This document shows, one piece after another, positions 19,586 through 27,664 of a DNA stretch of 64,000 nt. This DNA comes from Hydrogenophilus thermoluteolus (GTDB lineage: Bacteria > Pseudomonadota > Gammaproteobacteria > Burkholderiales > Rhodocyclaceae), in contig NZ_AP018558.1 of assembly GCF_003574215.1 (NCBI RefSeq), positions 1,697,501 through 1,761,500 of the forward strand, given 5' to 3'. Position numbers and translations under genes: made by a program. Every line of letters starts with the position of its first letter. Position 1 is the first letter of the stretch. The notes under the pieces were generated by a model. That model saw nothing but the letters and a program-made list of their open reading frames with translations. It was not told the origin of the DNA and searched no databases.

Positions 19586-19724
19586 GGCCTGACACTCCCT
19601 CTCACTTGTGGAACAAAAATCAATGTATCGGCATTATCTTACAGCAACCTTACACACGACAAGCGATCGTGCGTTGGTGGCGTTTTCGATACAATCACGG
19701 CAGAGACAACCAGGGAGTGCCACG

Positions 19725-21260
19725 ATGACCACCACCATTCGCGAAGCCGACTTCATCGAATCGATTGCCGACGCGTTCCAATTCATCAGTTACTACCATC
19801 CCCTGGATTTCGTCCAGGCGATGGCTGAAGCCTACGAAAACGAACAAAACCCAGCGGCCAAGGACGCCATCGCCCAAATCCTGACCAACTCGCGCATGGC
19901 CGCCGAGGGACACCGCCCCATCTGCCAGGACACCGGAATCGCCGTCGTTTTTCTGAAAGTGGGGATGAATGTCCGCTTCGACACCACGAAAAGCCTGCAG
20001 GAACTGGTCGACGAAGGGGTTCGGCGCGCCTACACCAATCCCGAAAATCCGCTGCGCGCCTCGATCCTGCGTGACCCGGCGGGCAAACGGCAAAACACCC
20101 GTGACAACACCCCTGCGGTCGTCCACTTCGAACTGGTGCCCGGTGACACCGTGGAAGTGATCTGTGCCGCGAAAGGGGGCGGTTCGGAGAACAAAGCAAA
20201 ACTGGCGATGCTCAACCCGTCCGACTCGATCGTCGACTGGGTGCTCAAAACCATCCCGACACTGGGCGCCGGGTGGTGCCCGCCGGGGATTCTCGGTATC
20301 GGCATCGGCGGCACGCCGGAAAAAGCGATGCTGCTTGCGAAAGCGGCGTTGATGGACCACATCGACATCCACAAACTGCAAGAAAAGGCGGCCAAGGGCG
20401 AAACCCTCTCCACCGTCGAAGCACTGCGTCTGGAACTCTACGAAAAGGTCAACGCCCTGGGAATCGGCGCGCAAGGGCTGGGGGGACTGACGACGGTACT
20501 GGACGTCAAAATCCTCGACTACCCCACGCACGCAGCGAGCTTGCCGGTTGCGCTCATCCCCAACTGCGCCGCAACGCGCCACGTCCATTTCACGCTCGAC
20601 GGCTCTGGCCCGGCGGAACTCACGCCGCCGCGCCTCGAAGACTGGCCGAAAATCACCTGGACTCCGGATCTCAAACAGGCCAAACGGGTCGACCTCGACA
20701 CCCTCACCAAAGAAGAGGTGGCGACGTGGCGAGCGGGCGACATCCTGCTCCTTTCCGGCAAACTCCTCACCGGCCGCGACGCGGCGCACAAACGGATCGC
20801 CGACCTCCTGGCCAAAGGCGAACCGCTACCGGTCGATTTCACCAACCGGGTGATCTACTACGTGGGCCCCGTCGACCCCGTTCCCGGTGAAGTGGTCGGC
20901 CCTGCCGGCCCCACCACCGCGACCCGTATGGACAAATTCACCCGTATGATGCTCGAAAAGACCGGGTTGATCGCGATGGTGGGCAAAGCCGAACGGGGCC
21001 CGGAAGCGGTCGCCGCGATCCGCGACAACAAAGCCGCCTATCTGATGGCGGTGGGTGGTGCTGCGTACCTGGTAGCGAAAGCGATCAAGAAAGCCCGCGT
21101 CGTCGCGTTCGAAGATCTGGGCATGGAGGCGATCTACGAATTCGAAGTCCAAGACATGCCTGTGACCGTCGCGGTCGATAGTGAGGGGAACAACGTCCAT
21201 GAACGCGGTCCCCAGGAGTGGCGGGTCAAAATCGGCAAGATTCCGGTGAAATCGGCGTAG
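19725..21260 (+). CDS. fumA: Fumarate hydratase, class I (Fe-S dependent)
   Basis: A 511-residue class I fumarase (FumA/FumB type), with the alpha and beta domains fused in one chain, interconverting fumarate and malate in the TCA cycle with a labile [4Fe-4S] cluster. Visible blocks are CQDTGIAVVF, the AAKGGGSENKAKL region, PNCAATRHVHF and the C-terminal VGPAGPTTATRMDKFT. The ATG at 19725 has an AGGGAG site; the frame is open upstream to 19608 but without homology. The symbol is by class and not by exact orthology. Confidence 0.94.
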   Translation: MTTTIREADFIESIADAFQFISYYHPLDFVQAMAEAYENEQNPAAKDAIAQILTNSRMAAEGHRPICQDTGIAVVFLKVGMNVRFDTTKSLQELVDEGVRRAYTNPENPLRASILRDPAGKRQNTRDNTPAVVHFELVPGDTVEVICAAKGGGSENKAKLAMLNPSDSIVDWVLKTIPTLGAGWCPPGILGIGIGGTPEKAMLLAKAALMDHIDIHKLQEKAAKGETLSTVEALRLELYEKVNALGIGAQGLGGLTTVLDVKILDYPTHAASLPVALIPNCAATRHVHFTLDGSGPAELTPPRLEDWPKITWTPDLKQAKRVDLDTLTKEEVATWRAGDILLLSGKLLTGRDAAHKRIADLLAKGEPLPVDFTNRVIYYVGPVDPVPGEVVGPAGPTTATRMDKFTRMMLEKTGLIAMVGKAERGPEAVAAIRDNKAAYLMAVGGAAYLVAKAIKKARVVAFEDLGMEAIYEFEVQDMPVTVAVDSEGNNVHERGPQEWRVKIGKIPVKSA

Positions 21261-21298
21261 CCGGACCGATTCGCTCCCTACCCCAAGGGGGATGAAGG

Positions 21299-22361
21299 GT
21301 GTCGGCGATGGCCCCTCTTCCGGCGCGGCGCAAGTTACCAATCGGAATCCAATCCTTCCGGAAGATTCGTGAAGGGGGCTTTTACTATGTCGACAAGACA
21401 CCCTTCATCGCCGCGCTGGCCGAAGGCGCCAACTACTACTTCCTTTCCCGCCCGCGGCGCTTTGGCAAATCGCTCTTTCTCGACACGCTGGCTGCCGAGC
21501 AGGAGGGCTGCCCGCTTTCCCGTTCAGAGGTGCGCGCCTGGTACAACGGCTACTGGTGGGGGGGAAACGCTCGGGTCTACAACCCGTTCGACGTCCTGCA
21601 GCTCTTGCGTTTCCGCACATTCCGTCCGTGGTGGTTCGAAAGCGGGACGCCAACCTTCCTGGTCGAACTGCTCAAAGAGCGCGCCTTTTTCACCCCCCCG
21701 GCTCGAACGCCTCTTTGCCACCGAAGCGCTCCTGTCGTCGTTCGACGTCGAAGCGATCGAACCCGAAGCCCTCCTTTGGCAGACCGGCTACCTCACCATT
21801 GCCGACGCCCACTCGGCTGGAGGGCTCATCGAGTACGAGCTCACGCTGCCCAACACCGAAGTGCGCACCGCGCTCAACCAAGCGCTAACCCACGTGCTCC
21901 TTCCTTCCCGTCCGGGTGAGAGCCTCACCCAAATCGTCCGGATGTTGCAACAGGGTGACTCCGAGGGCCTGCAGCGCCACTTCGTCCGTCTTTTCGCTTC
22001 GATATCGCACGACTGGTACCGCAACAACCCGATCGCCCAGTATGAAGGGTATTTCGCGAGTGTCTGCTACAGTCACCTGGCCAGCCTAGCGTTACCGCTC
22101 AAAGCGAAAGCGGTGAGTGAAGCAGGACAGGTCGACCTCGTGATCGAGGCGGGTGCGACGGTTTGGGTGATCGAATTCAAAGTGGTTTTCGGAGAGGCTG
22201 CCACAGGGGAAGCCCTGGCCCAAATCCAGGCACGTGACTATGCCGCCCCCTATCGCGGCAAGCCAGGCGTTGCCCGTGTGATCGAGCTTGGCGTGGAGTT
22301 CAGTAAGACCCGCCGAACCTTGGTCGGATGGCACGCGCACGAATGGGTCGCCCAACTTTAG
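21299..22361 (+). pseudogene. Decayed AAA-ATPase-like / PD-(D/E)XK (DUF1703) family gene
   Basis: Intact members of this family run about 520 residues: an N-terminal RKLPIGIQSFRKIREGG block, a P-loop-like RPRRFGKSLF, an ATPase core, then YNGY and a C-terminal PD-(D/E)XK nuclease-like domain. Here the P-loop region (to about 21490) jumps straight to a WYNGYWWGG block, so some 190 residues of the ATPase core are missing. A run of seven C at 21693-21699 then shifts the frame; removing one C rejoins the rest, which continues to 22361 and includes the nuclease-like DLVIEAG...VIEFKV segment. Two independent lesions indicate a dead gene. Confidence 0.85.
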
Positions 22362-22383
22362 CGCGATGACAGACGCCCTATGC

Positions 22384-22389
22384 TATAAT
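22384..22389 (+). promoter_or_regulatory. Likely -10 box of the tRNA-Thr gene
   Basis: A perfect TATAAT lies 18 bases before the first base of the tRNA, the spacing expected if transcription begins about ten bases ahead of the mature 5' end. No convincing -35 box is seen 16-18 bases further upstream. Confidence 0.5.
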
Positions 22390-22407
22390 GCGCCCCGCTT
22401 CTCATCC

Positions 22408-22483
22408 GCCGGCATAGCTCAGCTGGTAGAGCAACCGCCTTGTAAGCGGTAGGTCGTCCGTTCGAGTCGGACTGCCGGCACCA
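22408..22483 (+). tRNA. tRNA-Thr (anticodon TGT)
   Basis: A 76-base cloverleaf folds by eye: acceptor stem GCCGGCA (22408-22414) pairs with TGCCGGC (22473-22479), D arm GCTC/GAGC, anticodon stem ACCGC/GCGGT around the loop CTTGTAA giving anticodon TGT (codon ACA, Thr), and T arm GTCCG/CGGAC with TTCGAGT. CCA is encoded at 22481-22483. The next gene starts only four bases later, so tRNA and mRNA are probably made as one transcript. Confidence 0.96.
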
Positions 22484-22487
22484 GGTC

Positions 22488-23240
22488 ATGACCAAACCCC
22501 ACCACACCCTCACCGTCGCGTCGGAAACGGTCGCCGTTTACCGCAAAGCGATCAAACACCTCTACCTGCGCGTGCGTCCCGAAGACGGCACGATCTGCGT
22601 CTCCGCACCGCGCTTCGTTTCCGATAGCGCAATCCGCCACTTCGTCCTGAGCAAATGGGAGTGGATCGCGCGGCAGCGCACGCGCCTGGCGCACCACCCT
22701 TCTCCCGGAAAGCCCCTGGTAGACGCTGCGTGCCTTACCGTAGCGCAACCGCTCTGGTTCGAAGGCAAGCCATACCGCTTGGTATGGGTACCCGGCACCG
22801 CACGCGCGGCTGTGCACCGCGACGCGGCGACGCAAACGGTCACGGTTGCGGTGGCGCACACGACCCCTCCGGAACGGGTGGCGCGTGCGGTGGAGGCGTG
22901 GCTCCGCGCCGAACTCAAAACGCGTGCGGCGGCGCTCCTCGCCCAATGGGCGCCCCGTGTCGGGGTAACCGTTGCCGACTGGGGCATCAAACGGATGAAG
23001 ACGCGTTGGGGCACCTGCAACGTCCGCGCCCGCCGCATCTGGCTCAACCTGGCGTTGATCGCCCACCCTCCCGCCTGCCTGGAATATGTGGTGGTGCATG
23101 AGCTCGCCCACCTTCTGGAGCGCCACCACAACGCCCGTTTTCACGCGTTGATGGACCGGTTTTTGCCCGATTGGCGCGCGCGCCAGGCGCAACTCAATGG
23201 TATTCCCCATCGCGATGCGTTTTCCGAACGGGGAAACTAG
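22488..23240 (+). CDS. YgjP-type metallopeptidase (DUF45, M48-like)
   Basis: A 250-residue protein of the YgjP/DUF45 family of predicted zinc metallopeptidases. HELAH at residues 204-208 is the metal site, with a third histidine at 213 or 214 in ERHHN, and MKTRWGTC at 170-177 is the family signature. Substrate is unknown. The ATG lies four bases after the tRNA-Thr CCA end, leaving almost no leader after tRNA processing; the only Shine-Dalgarno-like bases (AGG) overlap the tRNA 3' end. It converges on crcB. Confidence 0.9.
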   Translation: MTKPHHTLTVASETVAVYRKAIKHLYLRVRPEDGTICVSAPRFVSDSAIRHFVLSKWEWIARQRTRLAHHPSPGKPLVDAACLTVAQPLWFEGKPYRLVWVPGTARAAVHRDAATQTVTVAVAHTTPPERVARAVEAWLRAELKTRAAALLAQWAPRVGVTVADWGIKRMKTRWGTCNVRARRIWLNLALIAHPPACLEYVVVHELAHLLERHHNARFHALMDRFLPDWRARQAQLNGIPHRDAFSERGN

Positions 23241-23262
23241 GCCGCCCGACACAGCCGCACCG

Positions 23263-23655
23263 TCACCGGTCGAGCAGCCAGCCCATCGTCGCCAAGCCGG
23301 CGAACGTCATCGCCACCGAACCGCCCAGATGCAGCAGCACGGAAACCGCAAACCAACCGTAGCGTTCGTGTTGCAGCAAGTGCACCAGTTCGGCTGAGAA
23401 GGTGGAAAAGGTGGTCAAGCCGCCACAAAAGCCCGTAACGATGAAGAGCCGCCACGCCGGAGCCAGGTTGGGCAGCGCGGTGATCCAGCCAAGCGCCAAG
23501 CCGATGAGGTAGCCGCCCAATAGGTTCGCAGCGAGCGTCCCCAGCGGGATCGTCGTCCACAGCCAGTTGAGCTGCACCCCCAGCCACCAGCGCAGCACCG
23601 CGCCAAAGCCCGCGCCGACGAAAACGGCCCCCACCGTCCGCCATGTTTCGGTCAT
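23263..23655 (-). CDS. crcB: Fluoride channel CrcB/Fluc
   Basis: A 130-residue four-helix membrane protein that exports fluoride as a dual-topology dimer. The motifs GFGAVLRWWLG near residue 16, GTLAANLLGGYLIG near 39 and GFCGGLTTFSTFSAE near 75 are diagnostic. The ATG has an AAGGAA site. It follows ftsX by 28 bases on the same strand. No fluoride riboswitch is apparent in that short gap, so it is probably read from the ftsYEX transcript. Confidence 0.95.
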   Translation of the reverse strand: MTETWRTVGAVFVGAGFGAVLRWWLGVQLNWLWTTIPLGTLAANLLGGYLIGLALGWITALPNLAPAWRLFIVTGFCGGLTTFSTFSAELVHLLQHERYGWFAVSVLLHLGGSVAMTFAGLATMGWLLDR

Positions 23656-23683
23656 CGGTTTCCTTCCCTAGCGTTTCGTCTCT

Positions 23684-24580
23684 CTAGCGCAACGACCGCG
23701 GCACCAGCGCTCGGAGCGGATAGGCCAACACCACCAGCGCGGGCGGCAGCGCAGCAAGAAGCGCCGCCGCGCCGCTCAGCACCGCAACGCGTGCAGCCGA
23801 ATCGGCCGGCACCGCGCCCCAGAGCCGATGGGCGAGCAGGCGCAGCGGGTCGCCGTCGAAGCCGTACGCACCGAGCCAGGTACTCCAGACTGGGCTCAAC
23901 CACTGGTACCCGGCAAACACGAACAGTGCGGCGGCGCCAGCGGCAAGCAGCGCCCCCAACCAGACCCGGTGCCACAGCGGCAACAGGGTGGTGATACGCC
24001 CTCCACCCAGCGCAAAGCGCAACGCGCACGCCTCTGCAGTCGCGCGCGCCGCATGCGCGATCAGCGCGCCAAGCGCCGCAAACCACAGCAGCGCTACCAG
24101 TGCCCCCAGCCCCTGCGCCAGACGCGTGCCCCACGTGTGCCACGCCTGCCACCGCGTCAACCACGTCGCGTCATAGACCACCTGGCGGACGTCAGGGCGT
24201 TCGCGAAGCGCCCCGACGGCATCGGCAAGCGCGTCGGCATCCCACTGGCGCGGCACGAGCCGCACCACGGGCGGCAACACCAACGCGGCGGTGATTTCGG
24301 AGTCTTCCAGACGCAACAGCGCGCGGACATCGTCGTCAGAAAGACGTTCTGCACGCTGCCACTGCCCCGTTTCTGAAGCAGTGCGCACGAAGGTTTGTGC
24401 CGCGGCATCGGCGTCGAGTGCGAAGACGACCATCACCGCGAACTGGTCGCGCTGCGCTTGGAGCCAAAAGGATAACGACGCCACGAGTACCCCCAGCCAC
24501 ACCCCCCACGCGACCACGCCACCCAGCGTCACCGCGTGCCAAAGGAGTCCGGAAATGCGTCGCGTGCGGCGGAGGGTCAC
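23684..24580 (-). CDS. ftsX: Cell division protein FtsX
   Basis: A 298-residue membrane partner of FtsE; FtsEX controls septal peptidoglycan hydrolases. It has an N-terminal transmembrane helix (about residues 18-40), a periplasmic loop of about 110 residues, and three C-terminal helices, which is FtsX topology. Primary sequence is divergent and Ala/Leu/Trp-rich. It begins with a GTG overlapping the ftsE stop. In many Proteobacteria rpoH follows ftsX; here crcB does. Confidence 0.88.
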   Translation of the reverse strand: MTLRRTRRISGLLWHAVTLGGVVAWGVWLGVLVASLSFWLQAQRDQFAVMVVFALDADAAAQTFVRTASETGQWQRAERLSDDDVRALLRLEDSEITAALVLPPVVRLVPRQWDADALADAVGALRERPDVRQVVYDATWLTRWQAWHTWGTRLAQGLGALVALLWFAALGALIAHAARATAEACALRFALGGGRITTLLPLWHRVWLGALLAAGAAALFVFAGYQWLSPVWSTWLGAYGFDGDPLRLLAHRLWGAVPADSAARVAVLSGAAALLAALPPALVVLAYPLRALVPRSLR

Positions 24581-25245
24581 GGGTGCACGTCCTCCACTAC
24601 GCGGCCGCGCACCAGCGTCACCCGCCGCACGGGTTGCTCATGAAGAAACGGCACGTCGCCCCCCGTCGCGACCAAGACGGTTGCGCCGGCAGCGTGCGCT
24701 GCGGCAATGAGGCGCCACAAGCGCATCGCGGTTTCCGTGCACGCTCCTGCGGTGGGTTCATCGAGCAACAACAGGATTGGCGCATGGAGCACGGCGCGAA
24801 CCCACAGAGCGAGTTGCCGTTCCGAGCCCGAGAGTTCGTGCGGGAACAACTCGGCTTGTTCGGCAAGTCCCAATTCGTCGAACCATTGCCGAACCCGAGC
24901 GTGCGCGCGGCGGCGTGGCGTCCCCTGGACGATGAGCGGCAACGCCACCGATTCGATTACGGGTTGATCGGCGATGAGCGGCCATTCGGCAAAGAGCATC
25001 CCAACCCGACGCCGCCAATAGGGAAGCGCGCGCGCCGGCAACCGTTGCAGTGAGACGTCGTCCCACCACACCTCCCCTTGGGTGGGGCGCAGCAGCGCTG
25101 CGATGATGCGCAACAACACGCTCTTACCTGCATGACGCGCGCCACGAAGCCACACCCACTCGCCCCGCGCAATGGTAAGCGTCACCCCCGCGAGGATCGC
25201 AAGGCCCGGTTGCGGCGCATAGGTGAGGTCCTGCACGCGAATCAT
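24577..25245 (-). CDS. ftsE: Cell division ATP-binding protein FtsE, unusually degenerate
   Basis: A 222-residue ABC ATPase identified by size, similarity and its place between ftsY and ftsX. Walker A is GARHAGKS (35-42) and Walker B LLLLDEPTAG (158-167). Several hallmark residues are changed: the Q-loop position reads MLFAEW with Ala86 where Gln is expected, the signature is LSGSE (138-142), the D-loop after Walker B is ACTE, and the switch region reads ATGGD (193-197) where FtsE normally has ATHD. ATP binding may persist but hydrolysis may be weak or absent. No clear ribosome site; ftsY ends 13 bases upstream. Confidence 0.88.
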   Translation of the reverse strand: MIRVQDLTYAPQPGLAILAGVTLTIARGEWVWLRGARHAGKSVLLRIIAALLRPTQGEVWWDDVSLQRLPARALPYWRRRVGMLFAEWPLIADQPVIESVALPLIVQGTPRRRAHARVRQWFDELGLAEQAELFPHELSGSERQLALWVRAVLHAPILLLLDEPTAGACTETAMRLWRLIAAAHAAGATVLVATGGDVPFLHEQPVRRVTLVRGRVVEDVHP

Positions 25246-25258
25246 AAGCGGCGCGCGC

Positions 25259-26170
25259 TCATTCCAAGCGTTCTAAGCCCACCAGCGCGGCGACGAAGTC
25301 GCGCGCGACAAACGGCCGAAGGTCATCTACCCCTTCGCCGACACCGACGAAACGAACCGGTTTCGGCAACCGTTTCGCAAGCGCCGCAATCACACCTCCT
25401 TTTGCGGTGCCGTCGAGCTTGGTGAGAATGAAACCGGTGACGCCGATCGCTTTGTCGAACGCTTCGGCCTGCGCGATCGCGTTTTGACCGATATTGGCAT
25501 CGAGCACCAGCAGCACTTCGTGCGGCGCGCTGGGTTCCGCTTTTTGAATCACCCGTCGCACCTTGGCGATCTCTTCCATGAGGTGGAGTTGCGTGGGCAA
25601 GCGCCCCGCGGTATCGACGATGAGCACGTCATAGCCGCGCGCTTTCGCGGCCTGCACCGCATCGAACGCCACCGCGGCGGGGTCACCCTTCTCTTGCGCG
25701 ATCACCGGCACGCCGTTACGTTCGCCCCAGATCACCAACTGTTCGCGCGCCGCGGCACGAAACGTGTCGCCCGCAGCCAGCATCACCTTCTTGCCTTGCG
25801 CTTGGTACCAACGGGCGAGTTTCCCGATCGAGGTCGTCTTGCCGGCGCCATTTACGCCCGCCACCATGATCACGAAGGGGTGCGCGACGCTGACGTCGAG
25901 CGGCGCTTCCAAAGGCGCCAACAACGTTTCGAGCTCGTCGGCCAGCACCTGACGCAGCGATTCGGCCGCTTCCAGCCGGTCCCGCTTGATCCGCTCACGG
26001 ATCCGCGCCATCAGGGTTTCGGTCACCTCGATACCGCAATCGGCCATCAGCAGGGTGGTTTCGAGCTCTTCCAGGAACGCTTCGTCGATCTTGCGCCCGG
26101 TAAAGAGCGAAACCAATTGCCCGCGGGTGCGCGACAAGCCCGCTTTGAGGCGGTGCAACCAACTGAACAT
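25259..26170 (-). CDS. ftsY: Signal recognition particle receptor FtsY
   Basis: A 303-residue SRP GTPase that docks ribosome-nascent chain complexes at the inner membrane. The N domain (about residues 1-85) is followed by the G domain with GVNGAGKTTSIGKLA, DTFRAAA, DTAGRLPTQ, TKLDGTAKGG and the C-terminal GVGEGVDDLRPF. The acidic A domain of E. coli FtsY is missing, as in many Betaproteobacteria. The gene is divergent from the M16 peptidase pair, a conserved neighbourhood. Confidence 0.96.
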   Translation of the reverse strand: MFSWLHRLKAGLSRTRGQLVSLFTGRKIDEAFLEELETTLLMADCGIEVTETLMARIRERIKRDRLEAAESLRQVLADELETLLAPLEAPLDVSVAHPFVIMVAGVNGAGKTTSIGKLARWYQAQGKKVMLAAGDTFRAAAREQLVIWGERNGVPVIAQEKGDPAAVAFDAVQAAKARGYDVLIVDTAGRLPTQLHLMEEIAKVRRVIQKAEPSAPHEVLLVLDANIGQNAIAQAEAFDKAIGVTGFILTKLDGTAKGGVIAALAKRLPKPVRFVGVGEGVDDLRPFVARDFVAALVGLERLE

Positions 26171-26266
26171 GGCGAACCTTTTGTCCGTTTTGCCGTCGAA
26201 TCTTGCGATTCTAAACGATCCCCTTGGGAATCGGCTATCATCGCGCGATAACGAAAGGAGCAGCTG

Positions 26267-27664
26267 ATGAAGCGATGGCTATCGATCGCGGTTTTTTCCG
26301 TGTGGTTTTTCGGTTTCGGCCCGGCGCAGGCTGAGACGCAACCACAGCCCACCTCAACGGACGCGCCGCACGTCGTCACCGCTCGGCTCGACAACGGCAT
26401 GGAAATCTTGGTGGTTCCGGATCATCGCGCACCGTCGGTCGTGCATATGGTCTGGTACGACGTCGGCAATGTCGACGAGCCCGCAGGCAAGAGCGGTGTA
26501 GCCCATCTGTTCGAACACATGATGTTCAAAGGAACGAAGACGGTACCCGCGGGGGAATTCAACCGCCGCGTCGCCGAACTGGGTGGGCAGGACAACGCCT
26601 TTACGAGCCGCGATTACACCGCCTATTTCCAGCAGGTGCCCCCGCAAGGGTTGCCCACGGTGATGGCGCTCGAGGCGGACCGCATGGTGAACCTCACGTT
26701 CGACCCCGACGCGTTTGCGAAAGAGCGCAACGTGGTGATCGAAGAGCGTAAGCTCCGTACCGACGACGTCCCCGAGGCGCTGGGGTACGAAACCCTCATG
26801 GCGACGCTCTTCTTCGCCCACCCTTATCGCAATCCGATCATCGGCTGGCCCACCGATCTTGCGGCGCTTACGCTCGACGACGTCAAAGCGTGGTACGCCC
26901 GCTGGTACGCCCCCAACAACGCCCATTTGGTAGTGGTGGGCGACGTCGACCCGGAATCGGTCATTGCCGAAGCCAAACGCATCTACGGGCAGATTCCTGC
27001 GAAACCGGTCCCGACCGTGCGCGAACGGACCCGCACCGACGAACCGCCACAGCACGGGCCGAGACACGCGGTGGTCTATGGCAAAACGGAACTACCCAGC
27101 GTGACGCTTGCCTGGAAAGTACCCCCACTCACGGACCCGGACCGTGATCGTACCGTCGCAGCTTTGGTGGCGTTGGCCGCGGTGCTCGACGGCTTCGATG
27201 GCGCGCGCCTGCCGCAGGCACTGGTGAAAACGCAGAAAATTGCCGTTTCGGTCTCCGCCAGTGCCGACGTGATGGGCCGCGGCCCGGGCATTTTCGCGCT
27301 CGACGCCCAAGCCGCCCCCGGGGTCTCCCCAGATCGGCTCGCCGCGGCGCTCTATGAGGCGGTTCAGCGCGTTGCCCGCGAGGGGGTCACCCCAGCCGAA
27401 CTCGAACGCGTGCTGCGTCAGTACGAAGCGCAGCAAGTCTATCAGCGCGACTCCCTGATGGGACAAGCGATGCGCATCGGCATGGCGCGCGCGGTGGGGT
27501 TGCCCTTTGATGCCGAAGTGCGCTTCTTACGCCTCTTACAAACCGTGACGCCTGCCGAAGTGCAGCAAGCGGCGCAACGGTGGTTCGACCCAACGACGAT
27601 GACCCGCGTCGATGTCCTGCCGCAACGCGCCACTCAGGAATCTGAAGAGGAGCGGACGCAATGA
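26267..27664 (+). CDS. M16 family zinc metallopeptidase, catalytic member
   Basis: A 465-residue secreted or periplasmic insulinase-type peptidase. A signal peptide ends near residue 22 (PAQA). The inverted zinc motif HLFEH occupies residues 80-84, with the third ligand Glu expected in the EERKLRTDD region about 76 residues later. It is the active half of a PqqL/YmxG-type pair; the next gene lacks the motif. The RBS AAAGGAG precedes the ATG. The stop overlaps the following ATG. Confidence 0.93.
   Translation: MKRWLSIAVFSVWFFGFGPAQAETQPQPTSTDAPHVVTARLDNGMEILVVPDHRAPSVVHMVWYDVGNVDEPAGKSGVAHLFEHMMFKGTKTVPAGEFNRRVAELGGQDNAFTSRDYTAYFQQVPPQGLPTVMALEADRMVNLTFDPDAFAKERNVVIEERKLRTDDVPEALGYETLMATLFFAHPYRNPIIGWPTDLAALTLDDVKAWYARWYAPNNAHLVVVGDVDPESVIAEAKRIYGQIPAKPVPTVRERTRTDEPPQHGPRHAVVYGKTELPSVTLAWKVPPLTDPDRDRTVAALVALAAVLDGFDGARLPQALVKTQKIAVSVSASADVMGRGPGIFALDAQAAPGVSPDRLAAALYEAVQRVAREGVTPAELERVLRQYEAQQVYQRDSLMGQAMRIGMARAVGLPFDAEVRFLRLLQTVTPAEVQQAAQRWFDPTTMTRVDVLPQRATQESEEERTQ

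Noticed and set aside
19586..19724. Promoter for the fumarase with TACAAT at 19690-19695
   Set aside because: A fair -10 hexamer exists, but nothing like a -35 lies 16-18 bases upstream; not strong enough to list.
21693..21699. Frameshift as a simple sequencing error in a live gene
   Set aside because: The C7 run alone could be an error, but the separate loss of about 190 residues would still leave the protein without its ATPase core.
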